DNA of 60,297 bases, taken from positions 1-60,297 of the forward strand of contig NZ_CAMQZG010000021.1 of the NCBI RefSeq assembly GCF_947039605.1. Reading direction: 5' to 3'. Shown piece after piece: positions 25,998 through 34,191 of this stretch (the stretch's first letter is position 1; every line of letters begins with the position of its first letter). Below the pieces are notes generated by a model that saw only the letters and a program-made list of their open reading frames with translations, ran no database searches and was not told the origin of the DNA. Source of the DNA: an uncultured Clostridium sp. GTDB taxonomy: Bacteria > Bacillota > Clostridia > Clostridiales > Clostridiaceae. The translations under genes and the position numbers were made by a program.

Positions 25998-27076
25998 TAC
26001 TCTACTACCCTCTTTCTTTTTAGCACTAGTGCCGTTACTAATCCCATTATAAATATTATAGCTATAGTATTTAATATATCTCCTTTAATAAGAGCAAAAT
26101 CTGCATGTACTTCATAACAAGTAAACATATTACTAATAGAGTCAAATGGATTAAACTTTGTTATTGCATTTAAAATATCATTGCTTCCCCCAAAACTTCC
26201 AAGCATTGTAACTAGCATAATTATCATTCCTGCACCTGCACCTATTTTTTTAGGTATCAAGACTTTCATAAGGATTAGTATAGCAATACCAAATATGCAA
26301 GTAATCAAACTCAATAATCCTATTATAGCTAAATTGCCTGTAAATCCATTACCTGTAATCCTAAATATAGCAATATATATAGACATCATAATTACTAAAA
26401 CAACTCCACTTACGGCTATCTCATAAAAAACTAATGTATACTTTGAATTTGGCGTTGAATTTTCTCTAATATTCAAAGTTTCAGTAAACTTCATACATCT
26501 TGCTTGTGAATATTGTCCTATAAACATTGCAACTATCATAACTATGAAACTAGCAGCTATTGGTCCCATATCTTTTGCTTCTTTTTTCACATCACTCTCT
26601 ACAATTTTTGCTACATTACCAAACATAAGTAAGTTAATCTCATCCGCACTAATTCCCTCTTCCATCAAATTTATTTGTTTATGATAATTATTTATAATTT
26701 GCTCTACAGCCTTTCCTTGTCCTTGATTTTTTTCTTCTTCTAATTTAATTTCAAAATCTAAATTATTCCAAAGTGCATTTTCATATCCTTTTGGAATATT
26801 TACAACATGACTTTTATCCGAATCTTCTATTTCTATCTGCTCACTCATAACTTCACTTTCAAAAAAGTCAGATAACCCTTTTGATGCTACTGTATTATCA
26901 GCATCTTCTATCATAATTCTAATTTTTTCAACTTCATTACCCTTTTCAATTGCAAATGTTCCACCTAAAAAAAATACTAACCCAGCTGGAAATATTACAT
27001 ACATTAATAACATCAAAGGCAAGGTTGCAGCCATCTGCTTTAATGCTATTTTCATTACTATAAGCAATTTCTTCAA
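25997..27076 (-). CDS. ABC-2 type exporter permease (first subunit)
   Basis: 359 aa. The same 1+5 helix arrangement as the next gene, with an extracytoplasmic region (IRIMIEDADNTVASKGLSDFF) that parallels its VDEDKSEYSQ segment, so the two are paralogous half-channels. SD AGGAGGGG precedes the start, 12 bp after the ATPase gene. Confidence 0.85.
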   Translation of the reverse strand: MKKLLIVMKIALKQMAATLPLMLLMYVIFPAGLVFFLGGTFAIEKGNEVEKIRIMIEDADNTVASKGLSDFFESEVMSEQIEIEDSDKSHVVNIPKGYENALWNNLDFEIKLEEEKNQGQGKAVEQIINNYHKQINLMEEGISADEINLLMFGNVAKIVESDVKKEAKDMGPIAASFIVMIVAMFIGQYSQARCMKFTETLNIRENSTPNSKYTLVFYEIAVSGVVLVIMMSIYIAIFRITGNGFTGNLAIIGLLSLITCIFGIAILILMKVLIPKKIGAGAGMIIMLVTMLGSFGGSNDILNAITKFNPFDSISNMFTCYEVHADFALIKGDILNTIAIIFIMGLVTALVLKRKRVVE

Positions 27077-27088
27077 AACTGTCCCCTC

Positions 27089-28024
27089 CTAATCTCTTAA
27101 TTTGTTACCTGTCAGTGCTAAGAATATATCCTCTAATTTTTCTTCTACATAATTAATATTTCTTACTTCAACATCTTTTTCTTCTAATATAGTAAGTAAA
27201 TTTAATATCTTAAACTTTTCACTTATCATACATACCAGCTTATCTTTTTTTTCTTCTATTCTTGTAATACCCTCTATAGCTTCAATTTCTAGTAAAACGT
27301 CACCAGTTAATTTTGAAACTTCAATTTCAACTTTTTTATTCTTACTAAAAGTATCTCTAATTTCCTTTTGAGTCCCACTAGCAATTTCTGTTCCTTTATC
27401 TATAATAAATATTCTCTCACAAAGTTCCTCAACCTCTTCCATATAGTGAGATGTATATAAAATGCTTGTCCCCCATTTATTAGCTGTACTTTTTATAAAA
27501 TCAAAAATATGATTTCTTGATTGTGCATCAACGCCTACTGTAGGCTCATCTAAAATCAAAAGTTTTGGATGATGCATAAGTGCTACTGCCATATTAAGTC
27601 TTCTCTTCATTCCACCTGAAAATTTATTAACCTTCTTTTTCTTTGTATCCTCAAGCCCTGCAATTTTAAGTGCTTCTTGTATTCTCTCTTTTAAAAGTTT
27701 TCCACTAAGCCCATATAACGCTCCAAAATACTCTAAATTATCATAAGCTGTTAAAGCCTCTATAAGTGCTAAATCCTGCATTACATATCCTATACACGCT
27801 TTAGCTTTTAAAGTTTCTTTATCTATGTTATATCCACACACCTCTACAGAACCGCTATTTGCTCTAATTATTCCTGTAATAATATTTAACAAGGTTGATT
27901 TACCTGCCCCATTTGGTCCTATAAGTCCAAATATTTCTCTTTCCCTTATTTCAAAACTTATATTGTCTACTGCTAATTTATCTTTAAATCTTTTTGATAC
28001 ATTTACTACTTTTAATGCTGACAT
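27089..28024 (-). CDS. ABC exporter ATPase (DrrA-like)
   Basis: 311 aa. Walker A GPNGAGKSTLLNI near residue 38, Q-loop YVMQDLALIEALTAYDNL, signature FSGGMKRRLNMAVALMH, Walker B LLILDEPTVGVD, H-loop YTSHYMEEVE, and a C-terminal DUF4162-like tail of about 90 residues. First gene of the exporter operon; its promoter region carries the candidate site of the neighbouring response regulator. Confidence 0.9.
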   Translation of the reverse strand: MSALKVVNVSKRFKDKLAVDNISFEIREREIFGLIGPNGAGKSTLLNIITGIIRANSGSVEVCGYNIDKETLKAKACIGYVMQDLALIEALTAYDNLEYFGALYGLSGKLLKERIQEALKIAGLEDTKKKKVNKFSGGMKRRLNMAVALMHHPKLLILDEPTVGVDAQSRNHIFDFIKSTANKWGTSILYTSHYMEEVEELCERIFIIDKGTEIASGTQKEIRDTFSKNKKVEIEVSKLTGDVLLEIEAIEGITRIEEKKDKLVCMISEKFKILNLLTILEEKDVEVRNINYVEEKLEDIFLALTGNKLRD

Positions 28025-28095
28025 AAATTAAAACCTCCCGTATTTCATCTTATATTTATATAATAAACAAAATTTAGGAGGCTTTCTATTACTTA

Positions 28096-28123
28096 AAGTC
28101 ACTACTTAAAATGACTTAAGTCA
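28096..28123. promoter_or_regulatory. Candidate response-regulator operator of the ABC-2 exporter operon
   Basis: AAGTCA (28096) and TGACTT (28112) form an inverted repeat with a 10-bp centre, and a further AAGTCA at 28118 follows. The site lies 70-100 bp upstream of the ATPase gene and overlaps the end of the regulator gene, where a LiaR/VraR-type activator would bind. Confidence 0.4.
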
Positions 28124-28760
28124 CTATTCTATTTTTAAATGCAAATATGGCAATTTGAGTCCTATCTCTAAGGTCGAGTTTAGATAAAATATTAGTTATG
28201 TTATTTTTAATCGTTCCCTCTGATAAAAATAATTCACCTGCTATTTCTTTATTAGTTAATCCCTTTGCAATATATTCAATAATTTTAATTTCTTTCTCAA
28301 TTAAGTTATGCTTTGAATTATCAAAAGTTATTTTAACATCTACTGATTTATTAATGATTTTCTTAGCCATTTCATGATTAATCACAACACTACCATTGTA
28401 AGCTGATTTAATTCCTTCATATATCACTTCTGGAGAACTATCCTTTAAAAGATAGCCATAGGCTCCATACCTAAATGCATCTCTTATATATTCACTATCC
28501 TTAAAAGTTGTAAGTATAAGTACTTTTATTTTTGTAAATTGCTCCTTTATAAGTCTTGTCCCTAAAACTCCATCGCAATTTTTCATTCTAATATCCATCA
28601 AAACAACATCTACATTATGCTCTTTACACAGTTCAAGCCCCTCATACCCATCACTAGCAGTTGCAACCACCTCTATATCTGGAAATGTTGAAAGCATTAG
28701 CCTTAATCCTTCTCTTATAAGTCTCTCGTCATCTACAATTAAAAGTTTAATCTTCTCCAT
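28116..28760 (-). CDS. NarL/LuxR-family response regulator
   Basis: 214 aa from ATG 28760, since GGAGG is 5 nt upstream and the longer GTG/ATG starts have none. Receiver domain with acidic pocket VDDER, phosphoacceptor D56 in LMDIRMK, T in LILTTF and K in LLKDSS. The C-terminal LuxR-type HTH is EIKIIEYIAKGLTNKEIAGELFLSEGTIKNNITNIL. It overlaps the kinase gene by 14 nt. It probably controls the ABC-2 exporter that follows. Confidence 0.93.
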   Translation of the reverse strand: MEKIKLLIVDDERLIREGLRLMLSTFPDIEVVATASDGYEGLELCKEHNVDVVLMDIRMKNCDGVLGTRLIKEQFTKIKVLILTTFKDSEYIRDAFRYGAYGYLLKDSSPEVIYEGIKSAYNGSVVINHEMAKKIINKSVDVKITFDNSKHNLIEKEIKIIEYIAKGLTNKEIAGELFLSEGTIKNNITNILSKLDLRDRTQIAIFAFKNRIVT

Positions 28761-29907
28761 AAATACCTCCATCACTTTTTGGAATTATTATCTTAGTGAA
28801 CATTCCCTCATCACTTCTAGATTTCATCTCTACCCTACCTAAAAGTTCAGAAGTTCTCTCTTTTATACTTTTAAGTCCAACACCACTTTCTACTATATTA
28901 TCAGTACCAACTCCATCATCCTTAAATACTATCATAAGTTCATCCTCATAAAACTTAACTATAATATCTATCTTACTAGCTTTGCTATGCTTTACCGCAT
29001 TAGATAAAACCTCTTGAACTATCCTATAAATATTATTACCTTGTATAGCAGATAACTTCCACTTATCCCCTGTTATAGATAGCTTTATATTTATTCCTGA
29101 AAATTTCTCTACATTTTTACAAAACTCATTTATCCTTATAAGAGACTCATAATTTGAATATTCATCAGGCTTTAAAGCTCTAACTGCCACTTTAACATCC
29201 TGAAAACTATCAGATACAAACCCTCTTAGCTCCCCTGCCATCTCACCAAGCATATTTTCTTGTGATTTCCCAATCCTCTCCATAGCTGATAATTGTATCA
29301 TTGTTGTAGATAAAACATGTCCTACCCCATCATGTATCTCTCTAGAAATTCTATTTCTTTCCTTTAATATAGAAAGTTCCTCAACTGATTGAGAATAAAC
29401 TTCTAACTCTTTATTAAGTCTTTTAAGTTCACACTCTGATATTCTAATCCTATCATATAAATCCTGTGCTTCATTCTTACTCATATTTAAACTATATATA
29501 TATTCCATCAATATATATATTACTATTATTATTCCAACTGAAGATATACTATCTATACCTTTAAAAATTCCAATATCTTTAAAACTTATAATAATAAAAC
29601 ATCCTAAAAGCTTTCTTCTAATACTCTTTTCAAAGTAAAATAAATCACTAATACTTGAAATTAAATAAAAACCTATTTTAAACTCAATTATTATTGATAG
29701 ACCTAAAACAACTAAAAGTTCTATAAAAATGCTACCTAATTTTAATATCTCTTTATCTAAATAAAACTTTCTAATATTACTACTAATAATAGCTAATAGT
29801 ACCACAACTATAATTCCTGCTTTTTCTTTACTTATTACAAGCTCTATAAAAAATAAACATAGAAATATATATTTAACTTCTAAAATCCTATTATTCCCCA
29901 ATACCAT
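28747..29907 (-). CDS. Sensor histidine kinase (HisKA_3, DesK/LiaS type)
   Basis: 386 aa. Residues about 10-140 are four to five membrane helices with short loops and no large extracellular sensor, as in intramembrane-sensing kinases. A coiled coil at 145-185 leads to the H-box SREIHDGVGH (H192), and HATPase_c has N-box IVQEVLSNAVKHSKAS and GVGLKSIKERT. It pairs with the overlapping NarL-type regulator. Membrane-embedded sensing suggests a cell-envelope stress or antibiotic signal (inferred). Confidence 0.9.
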   Translation of the reverse strand: MVLGNNRILEVKYIFLCLFFIELVISKEKAGIIVVVLLAIISSNIRKFYLDKEILKLGSIFIELLVVLGLSIIIEFKIGFYLISSISDLFYFEKSIRRKLLGCFIIISFKDIGIFKGIDSISSVGIIIVIYILMEYIYSLNMSKNEAQDLYDRIRISECELKRLNKELEVYSQSVEELSILKERNRISREIHDGVGHVLSTTMIQLSAMERIGKSQENMLGEMAGELRGFVSDSFQDVKVAVRALKPDEYSNYESLIRINEFCKNVEKFSGINIKLSITGDKWKLSAIQGNNIYRIVQEVLSNAVKHSKASKIDIIVKFYEDELMIVFKDDGVGTDNIVESGVGLKSIKERTSELLGRVEMKSRSDEGMFTKIIIPKSDGGIYGED

Positions 29908-30320
29908 TCCCCCTCATTAGTCATAAATAATATTGTACCATTTTTTCACATGCAACTCCTTCAACATTTTGTAAACTTATTCTTTATATATATTTTAATT
30001 ATTAGTATTATAAAAATATTAATACTTTTCATTTTAATTATTAATCTTTTATCAATTTAATTCTAATATTCATCTCATATTTCTTAATTAAGTTTCCTTA
30101 TTACTAATAGATCTTAAATATACACTTTTTTCCCTTTGCCTTTTTCCCTTTATTAATTTAATATTGATATAGTTATATTGATATTTTTTGTTTTTACTAA
30201 CAATCTTTTCTATATAATAAATTAACAGTACTAATTCCCTATTTAAATTAGATTTTAGTACTAATAATTTCTACAAAAGATAAATTTTATATTACGATAT
30301 ACATTAGGAGGCATTTATTA
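29908..30320. other. Divergent intergenic region with a promoter and direct repeats
   Basis: No gene. A plus-strand promoter, TTGTTT (30188) and TATATA (30211) with 17-bp spacing, precedes two copies of AGTACTAAT at 30227-30235 and 30257-30265, 30 bp apart. The repeats lie in the 5' leader of the SH3b protein gene. A weak AGTATTA/TAATACT hairpin occurs near 30004-30026. Confidence 0.4.
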
Positions 30321-32780
30321 ATGAACAGAAAAAGATTAACAGCGGTTATATTATCAGCTGGGCTTGTACTAAGTAGTGCTAGTTTTCATCACACAAAGCA
30401 AGATAACCATATACTTTTAGCAAACCATGAAGCTAATGTTGTAAGCTCAAATAATGATTCTACACAGACTACAACTATAAATAAAACTTCAGTGCAAAAT
30501 GAAAATTCAAATACTGAAAAAGAGCAAAATTCAACTAAAGTTGAACCTATACATATAGAACATAACTCAAAAAATACTTCTCACTTAGTTTCTTCTACAA
30601 AAGAAACTATTAAACCTGAGGTAAAAAAAGATTCAATTTTACATACAAAAATTAAGACAAGCACTCAAAATAAGAAAACTCATTCAAGTAATGTGAATTC
30701 TAATTTAGCACTTGAAGCTAATACAAATATTCAAATAGCATATATTGGTGGATCAAATAATACTCAAATGGATTCAAATAATACGAATACTTATAGCTTT
30801 GCTGCTATAAATCCAAATTCAAAAAGCTCTGAAACAAACGTTAATATAGCACCTAAAACATCAAGTAAGGCTCCATTAACATTTGCTTCACCACTTCAAA
30901 AGAAACTTTATGAGTACTTATCAGTACCTGCTAATCAGGCTACAACAATGCAAACAGCAATAAGTTTACATGATGGAAATCCAAATGATACATGTGTTCT
31001 TTTCCAATCATCTGCATTAAGAGCTAATGGATTTAATATACCAATGAATACTGCTTATACAACTGTATTCCAAGGAAACCTACTTGAAAGAGGTTGGGAA
31101 AAACATACAAACTTTAATAATTTACAACCTGGAGATATCTGTTTTGCTTCAACTTACCATACATTTATGTTTATGGGTTGGTATAATAAAGAGAAAAAAA
31201 TAGCTTATGTTATGGGAAATGAATCTTATATGAATAGTAAATATTATCGTGAAAGACATATAGATGGACAAGTCCCTACTCCTGAAAATGGATATAATAA
31301 TCAATATCAAGCAACGTCTTACTACACATATACAGGAACTCCAGATAAAAAGCCTGTTCTTTCTGGCCAAATTATAGGGGGAACTACTAATGTAATGTCT
31401 CAACCTTTTGACGGTGGTTCAGTACTTGGACAAGTTTATTATGGTGATAATGTAGCTATATTAAAACAAGATGGTTATTACTATCAAATAGAAAAAAATG
31501 GTCTAATAGGTTGGGTTTATGCAGTTGATTTAATGCCTACTGGAACTTTAAAAAATTATGTAGCACCTAAAAAAGATGATACACATAAGAAAGATGAGCC
31601 TATTACTCCTGTAATTGTTTCACCTTCTAACAAAGGTGAAACTATACAAGTAACTTCCCCTGTAGGTTTATGGTTATTACAATCACCTTCACTGCAAAGT
31701 TCTAAAATTAAAATAATGCCTTATAATACTAAGATTGAGGTTCTTGGACAAAATGGTTCTTGGACAAAAGTAAATTATAATGGAACTATCGGTTGGTGCT
31801 ATACTCAATACACTAAAATTGTAGCTAAACCAGATGTTAAACCTATTAAACCAGATGTTAAACCTATTAAACCAGATGTTAAACCTGTTAAACCAGATAT
31901 TATTATTGGAACTACAACTATTACTTCTAATATTGGATTATGGCAATTATCTTCTCCTTCTATGCAAGGTGGACATATAACTGTTATTCCTGATAATGTA
32001 AAAGTAAATGTTTATAATGAAAAAAATGGTTGGTATGAAGTTAGTTATAATGGTGTTAAAGGTTGGTCTTATGCTGAATATACTAGTGGATTAAATAAAA
32101 ATAGTGGAAATACTCCAAAGCCAACTGCTCAAACAGCAAGAGTGCACTCAAATATCGGATTATGGCTTTTATCTTCTCCTTCTATGCAAGGTGGACATAT
32201 ATCTGTTATGCCTAATAATTCAAACCTTACAGTTTTAGACCACAGTGGAAACTGGACTAAAGTTAACTTTAATGGAACTATTGGCTGGTGTTATTCAGAA
32301 TATATAACTCAAACTAATAATAAACCAACTCCTATAAAGCCAGTAAAGCCAATTATAAATAATACTTCAATTGGAAGTACAACTATTACTTCTAATAATG
32401 GTCTATGGCAATTATCTTCTCCTTCTATGCAAGGTGGACATATAACTGTCATCCCTAGCGGAGTACAAGTACAAGTTTTTGCCGAGCAAAATGGTTGGTA
32501 TGAAGTTAGTTATAACGGTGTTAAAGGTTGGTCTTATGCTAAATATACTAGTGGACTAAATAAGCCTTCAGATCATGTTTCAGCAGCTTCTGCTATGAAA
32601 CAAGTAACTTCAACTATAGGATTATGGTTATTACAATCTCCATCTCTTACAGCTGGGAAAATTGAAATTATGCCCTACCAAGCTAATTTAAAAGTTTTAG
32701 CCCAAAATGGTGCTTGGACTAAGGTTGATTATAATGGTACTCAAGGTTGGTGTTATAATCAATATACTAAAAATATATAA
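30321..32780 (+). CDS. Secreted CHAP/NlpC-like peptidase with six SH3b domains
   Basis: 819 aa. Signal peptide, residues 1 to about 25. Residues 26-190 are a Ser/Thr/Asn-rich linker. Residues about 195-335 look like a papain-fold cell-wall amidase/peptidase with C225 in NDTCVLFQ, H280 in YHTFMFMGW and a polar residue in GNES. Six SH3b modules follow from about 345 to the end. Modules 2, 4 and 6 share LWLL-SPS and WTKV-YNGT-GWCY; modules 3 and 5 share LWQLSSPSMQGGH and WYEVSYNGVKGWSY. A DVKPIKP repeat lies between 2 and 3. Likely a wall-bound autolysin. AGGAGG lies 9 nt before ATG. Confidence 0.85.
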   Translation: MNRKRLTAVILSAGLVLSSASFHHTKQDNHILLANHEANVVSSNNDSTQTTTINKTSVQNENSNTEKEQNSTKVEPIHIEHNSKNTSHLVSSTKETIKPEVKKDSILHTKIKTSTQNKKTHSSNVNSNLALEANTNIQIAYIGGSNNTQMDSNNTNTYSFAAINPNSKSSETNVNIAPKTSSKAPLTFASPLQKKLYEYLSVPANQATTMQTAISLHDGNPNDTCVLFQSSALRANGFNIPMNTAYTTVFQGNLLERGWEKHTNFNNLQPGDICFASTYHTFMFMGWYNKEKKIAYVMGNESYMNSKYYRERHIDGQVPTPENGYNNQYQATSYYTYTGTPDKKPVLSGQIIGGTTNVMSQPFDGGSVLGQVYYGDNVAILKQDGYYYQIEKNGLIGWVYAVDLMPTGTLKNYVAPKKDDTHKKDEPITPVIVSPSNKGETIQVTSPVGLWLLQSPSLQSSKIKIMPYNTKIEVLGQNGSWTKVNYNGTIGWCYTQYTKIVAKPDVKPIKPDVKPIKPDVKPVKPDIIIGTTTITSNIGLWQLSSPSMQGGHITVIPDNVKVNVYNEKNGWYEVSYNGVKGWSYAEYTSGLNKNSGNTPKPTAQTARVHSNIGLWLLSSPSMQGGHISVMPNNSNLTVLDHSGNWTKVNFNGTIGWCYSEYITQTNNKPTPIKPVKPIINNTSIGSTTITSNNGLWQLSSPSMQGGHITVIPSGVQVQVFAEQNGWYEVSYNGVKGWSYAKYTSGLNKPSDHVSAASAMKQVTSTIGLWLLQSPSLTAGKIEIMPYQANLKVLAQNGAWTKVDYNGTQGWCYNQYTKNI
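31827..31899 (+). repeat. 21-bp tandem repeat inside the SH3b gene
   Basis: Three near-identical 21-bp units plus a partial one encode KPDVKPI/V repeats linking SH3b modules 2 and 3. Units differ at one base. Copy number could vary by slippage. Confidence 0.85.
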
Positions 32781-32793
32781 TATATTACTATAA

Positions 32794-32840
32794 AAAAATA
32801 AGGATTAAAGCAAAATGCTTTAATCCTTATTTTTATTTTT
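32794..32840. terminator. Bidirectional terminator
   Basis: AAAAATAAGGATTAAAGC pairs perfectly with GCTTTAATCCTTATTTTT across a 5-nt loop. It ends the SH3b gene on the plus strand and overlaps the aquaporin stop on the other. Confidence 0.85.
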
Positions 32841-33498
32841 CGCTATCTAATATAAACATACTAACTATTGATGAAAGTATCGCACCAGCTATTGGTGCTA
32901 CTATAAATAGCCATAATTGCTTCATTGCTATTCCACCTGCAAATAATGCTGGTCCAAGACTTCTAGCTGGGTTAACAGATGTTCCTGTAATTGGAATTCC
33001 AACTAAATGAACAGCTGTAAGAGCAACCCCTATAACTATACCGGCAACTATAGGACTTCCCTTTTTACCTGTAACAACTAATATTACTAAAACAAATATA
33101 AATGTAAGAACAAATTCTGTTAAGAATGCTCCCCACCATGCATAATGTCCAAATCCATCTTGACCAAAATTATCAAGTGGCATATTTCCTGCTTTTAAAA
33201 TTAAATATAATACTCCCGATGCCGCAATAGCTCCTAAGCATTGTGAAATTATATAAGCTATAAGTTCCTTGAAACTCATTCTTCTATTTATAAACATTGC
33301 AATTGATACCGCTGGATTTATATGACACCCTGATATTGTCCCTATACTATAACACATAGCCATAATTGCTACTCCAAACGCCATTGCTATACCAAGTATA
33401 CCAATCCCACCAATTCCACCACCAAGAACTGCTGTTGATGGTCCTATAAATACAAGTACGAAAGTTCCTATGAACTCTGCTATAACCTTTTTAGTCAT
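32833..33498 (-). CDS. Aquaporin (MIP family, AqpZ-like)
   Basis: 221 aa, six helices and two half-helices. Both NPA boxes are intact: HINPAVSIA (near residue 60) and SVNPARSLGP (near 175), with the selectivity-filter Arg after the second. The GHYAWWGAFLTEFVLTF segment and short length favour a water channel (AqpZ-like) over a glycerol facilitator (GlpF has longer loops), but glycerol is not excluded. SD AAGGAG. No glycerol kinase nearby. Confidence 0.92.
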   Translation of the reverse strand: MTKKVIAEFIGTFVLVFIGPSTAVLGGGIGGIGILGIAMAFGVAIMAMCYSIGTISGCHINPAVSIAMFINRRMSFKELIAYIISQCLGAIAASGVLYLILKAGNMPLDNFGQDGFGHYAWWGAFLTEFVLTFIFVLVILVVTGKKGSPIVAGIVIGVALTAVHLVGIPITGTSVNPARSLGPALFAGGIAMKQLWLFIVAPIAGAILSSIVSMFILDSEK

Positions 33499-33797
33499 TT
33501 AGACTCACTCCTTCATTTTTTGTTTTTCTTTTGTAAAATAAATATTTATTATTTCTTTTCAACAAATACCTATACTACAATTATTTTTCCATAGTTTCAA
33601 CTTTTTATTTATTTTTATATAATTTACTTATTATTTCCCTATTTTTATTGATATTATTTCAAATTAATTAAAGTAATGATTAAAATCTTATTTTTCTTTA
33701 AAAATGATTATTAGCAAATTAAACTTCTTTTATTTACAATTACTCAAACAAATATTATACTTACATAAGAAAATTATAGAATCGAGGGTTACTAATA
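33499..33797. other. AT-rich divergent intergenic region
   Basis: Holds the upstream regions of the aquaporin gene (minus) and the 96-aa gene (plus). Several TATAAT-like hexamers occur but none with a convincing -35 on the correct strand. No RNA gene or repeat seen. Confidence 0.35.
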
Positions 33798-34088
33798 ATG
33801 AATTTAAATGACTATGAAGATATAAATAAAAATGTTTCTATGGAGGAATTCGGTAGATTTGTAGCTATAAATGATAAAAAATCTAAAGTTACAAATATGC
33901 TTGCTCTTAGAAAAATGTCTATGGCTGGATTTGATTATAAATCAAATCTTTTAGAACTTAAATCATTTGATGATGAATATAAACGTTATGCAAGAAAAGG
34001 TAACTGTGACCAAATTCTTTTATGTGAAAAAAGAGTTGCAGTTGTTAGAAAAATTGAAGAAATTGAAAAGGTACTTAGAAGCCTTTAA
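33798..34088 (+). CDS. Hypothetical protein, 96 aa
   Basis: Unrecognised, soluble, highly charged and mostly helical. The second half (SFDDEYKRYARKGNCDQILLCEKRVAVVRKIEEIEKVL) should be a long helix. GAGGG lies upstream of ATG. It sits 103 bp before helD on the same strand; a functional link is not evident. Confidence 0.7.
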   Translation: MNLNDYEDINKNVSMEEFGRFVAINDKKSKVTNMLALRKMSMAGFDYKSNLLELKSFDDEYKRYARKGNCDQILLCEKRVAVVRKIEEIEKVLRSL

Positions 34089-34191
34089 TTTTATTTAAGT
34101 GGTAAATCATCTTTAACTAAAACTTAAAGATACATTTACCATTTATTTAATGTTATAATATTTTAGAAATTTTAATTAGGGAGATAATATA

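Noticed and set aside
31827-31899. CRISPR-like short repeats
   Set aside because: The 21-bp units are directly abutting and in frame, encoding a KPDVKPI linker; there are no spacers.
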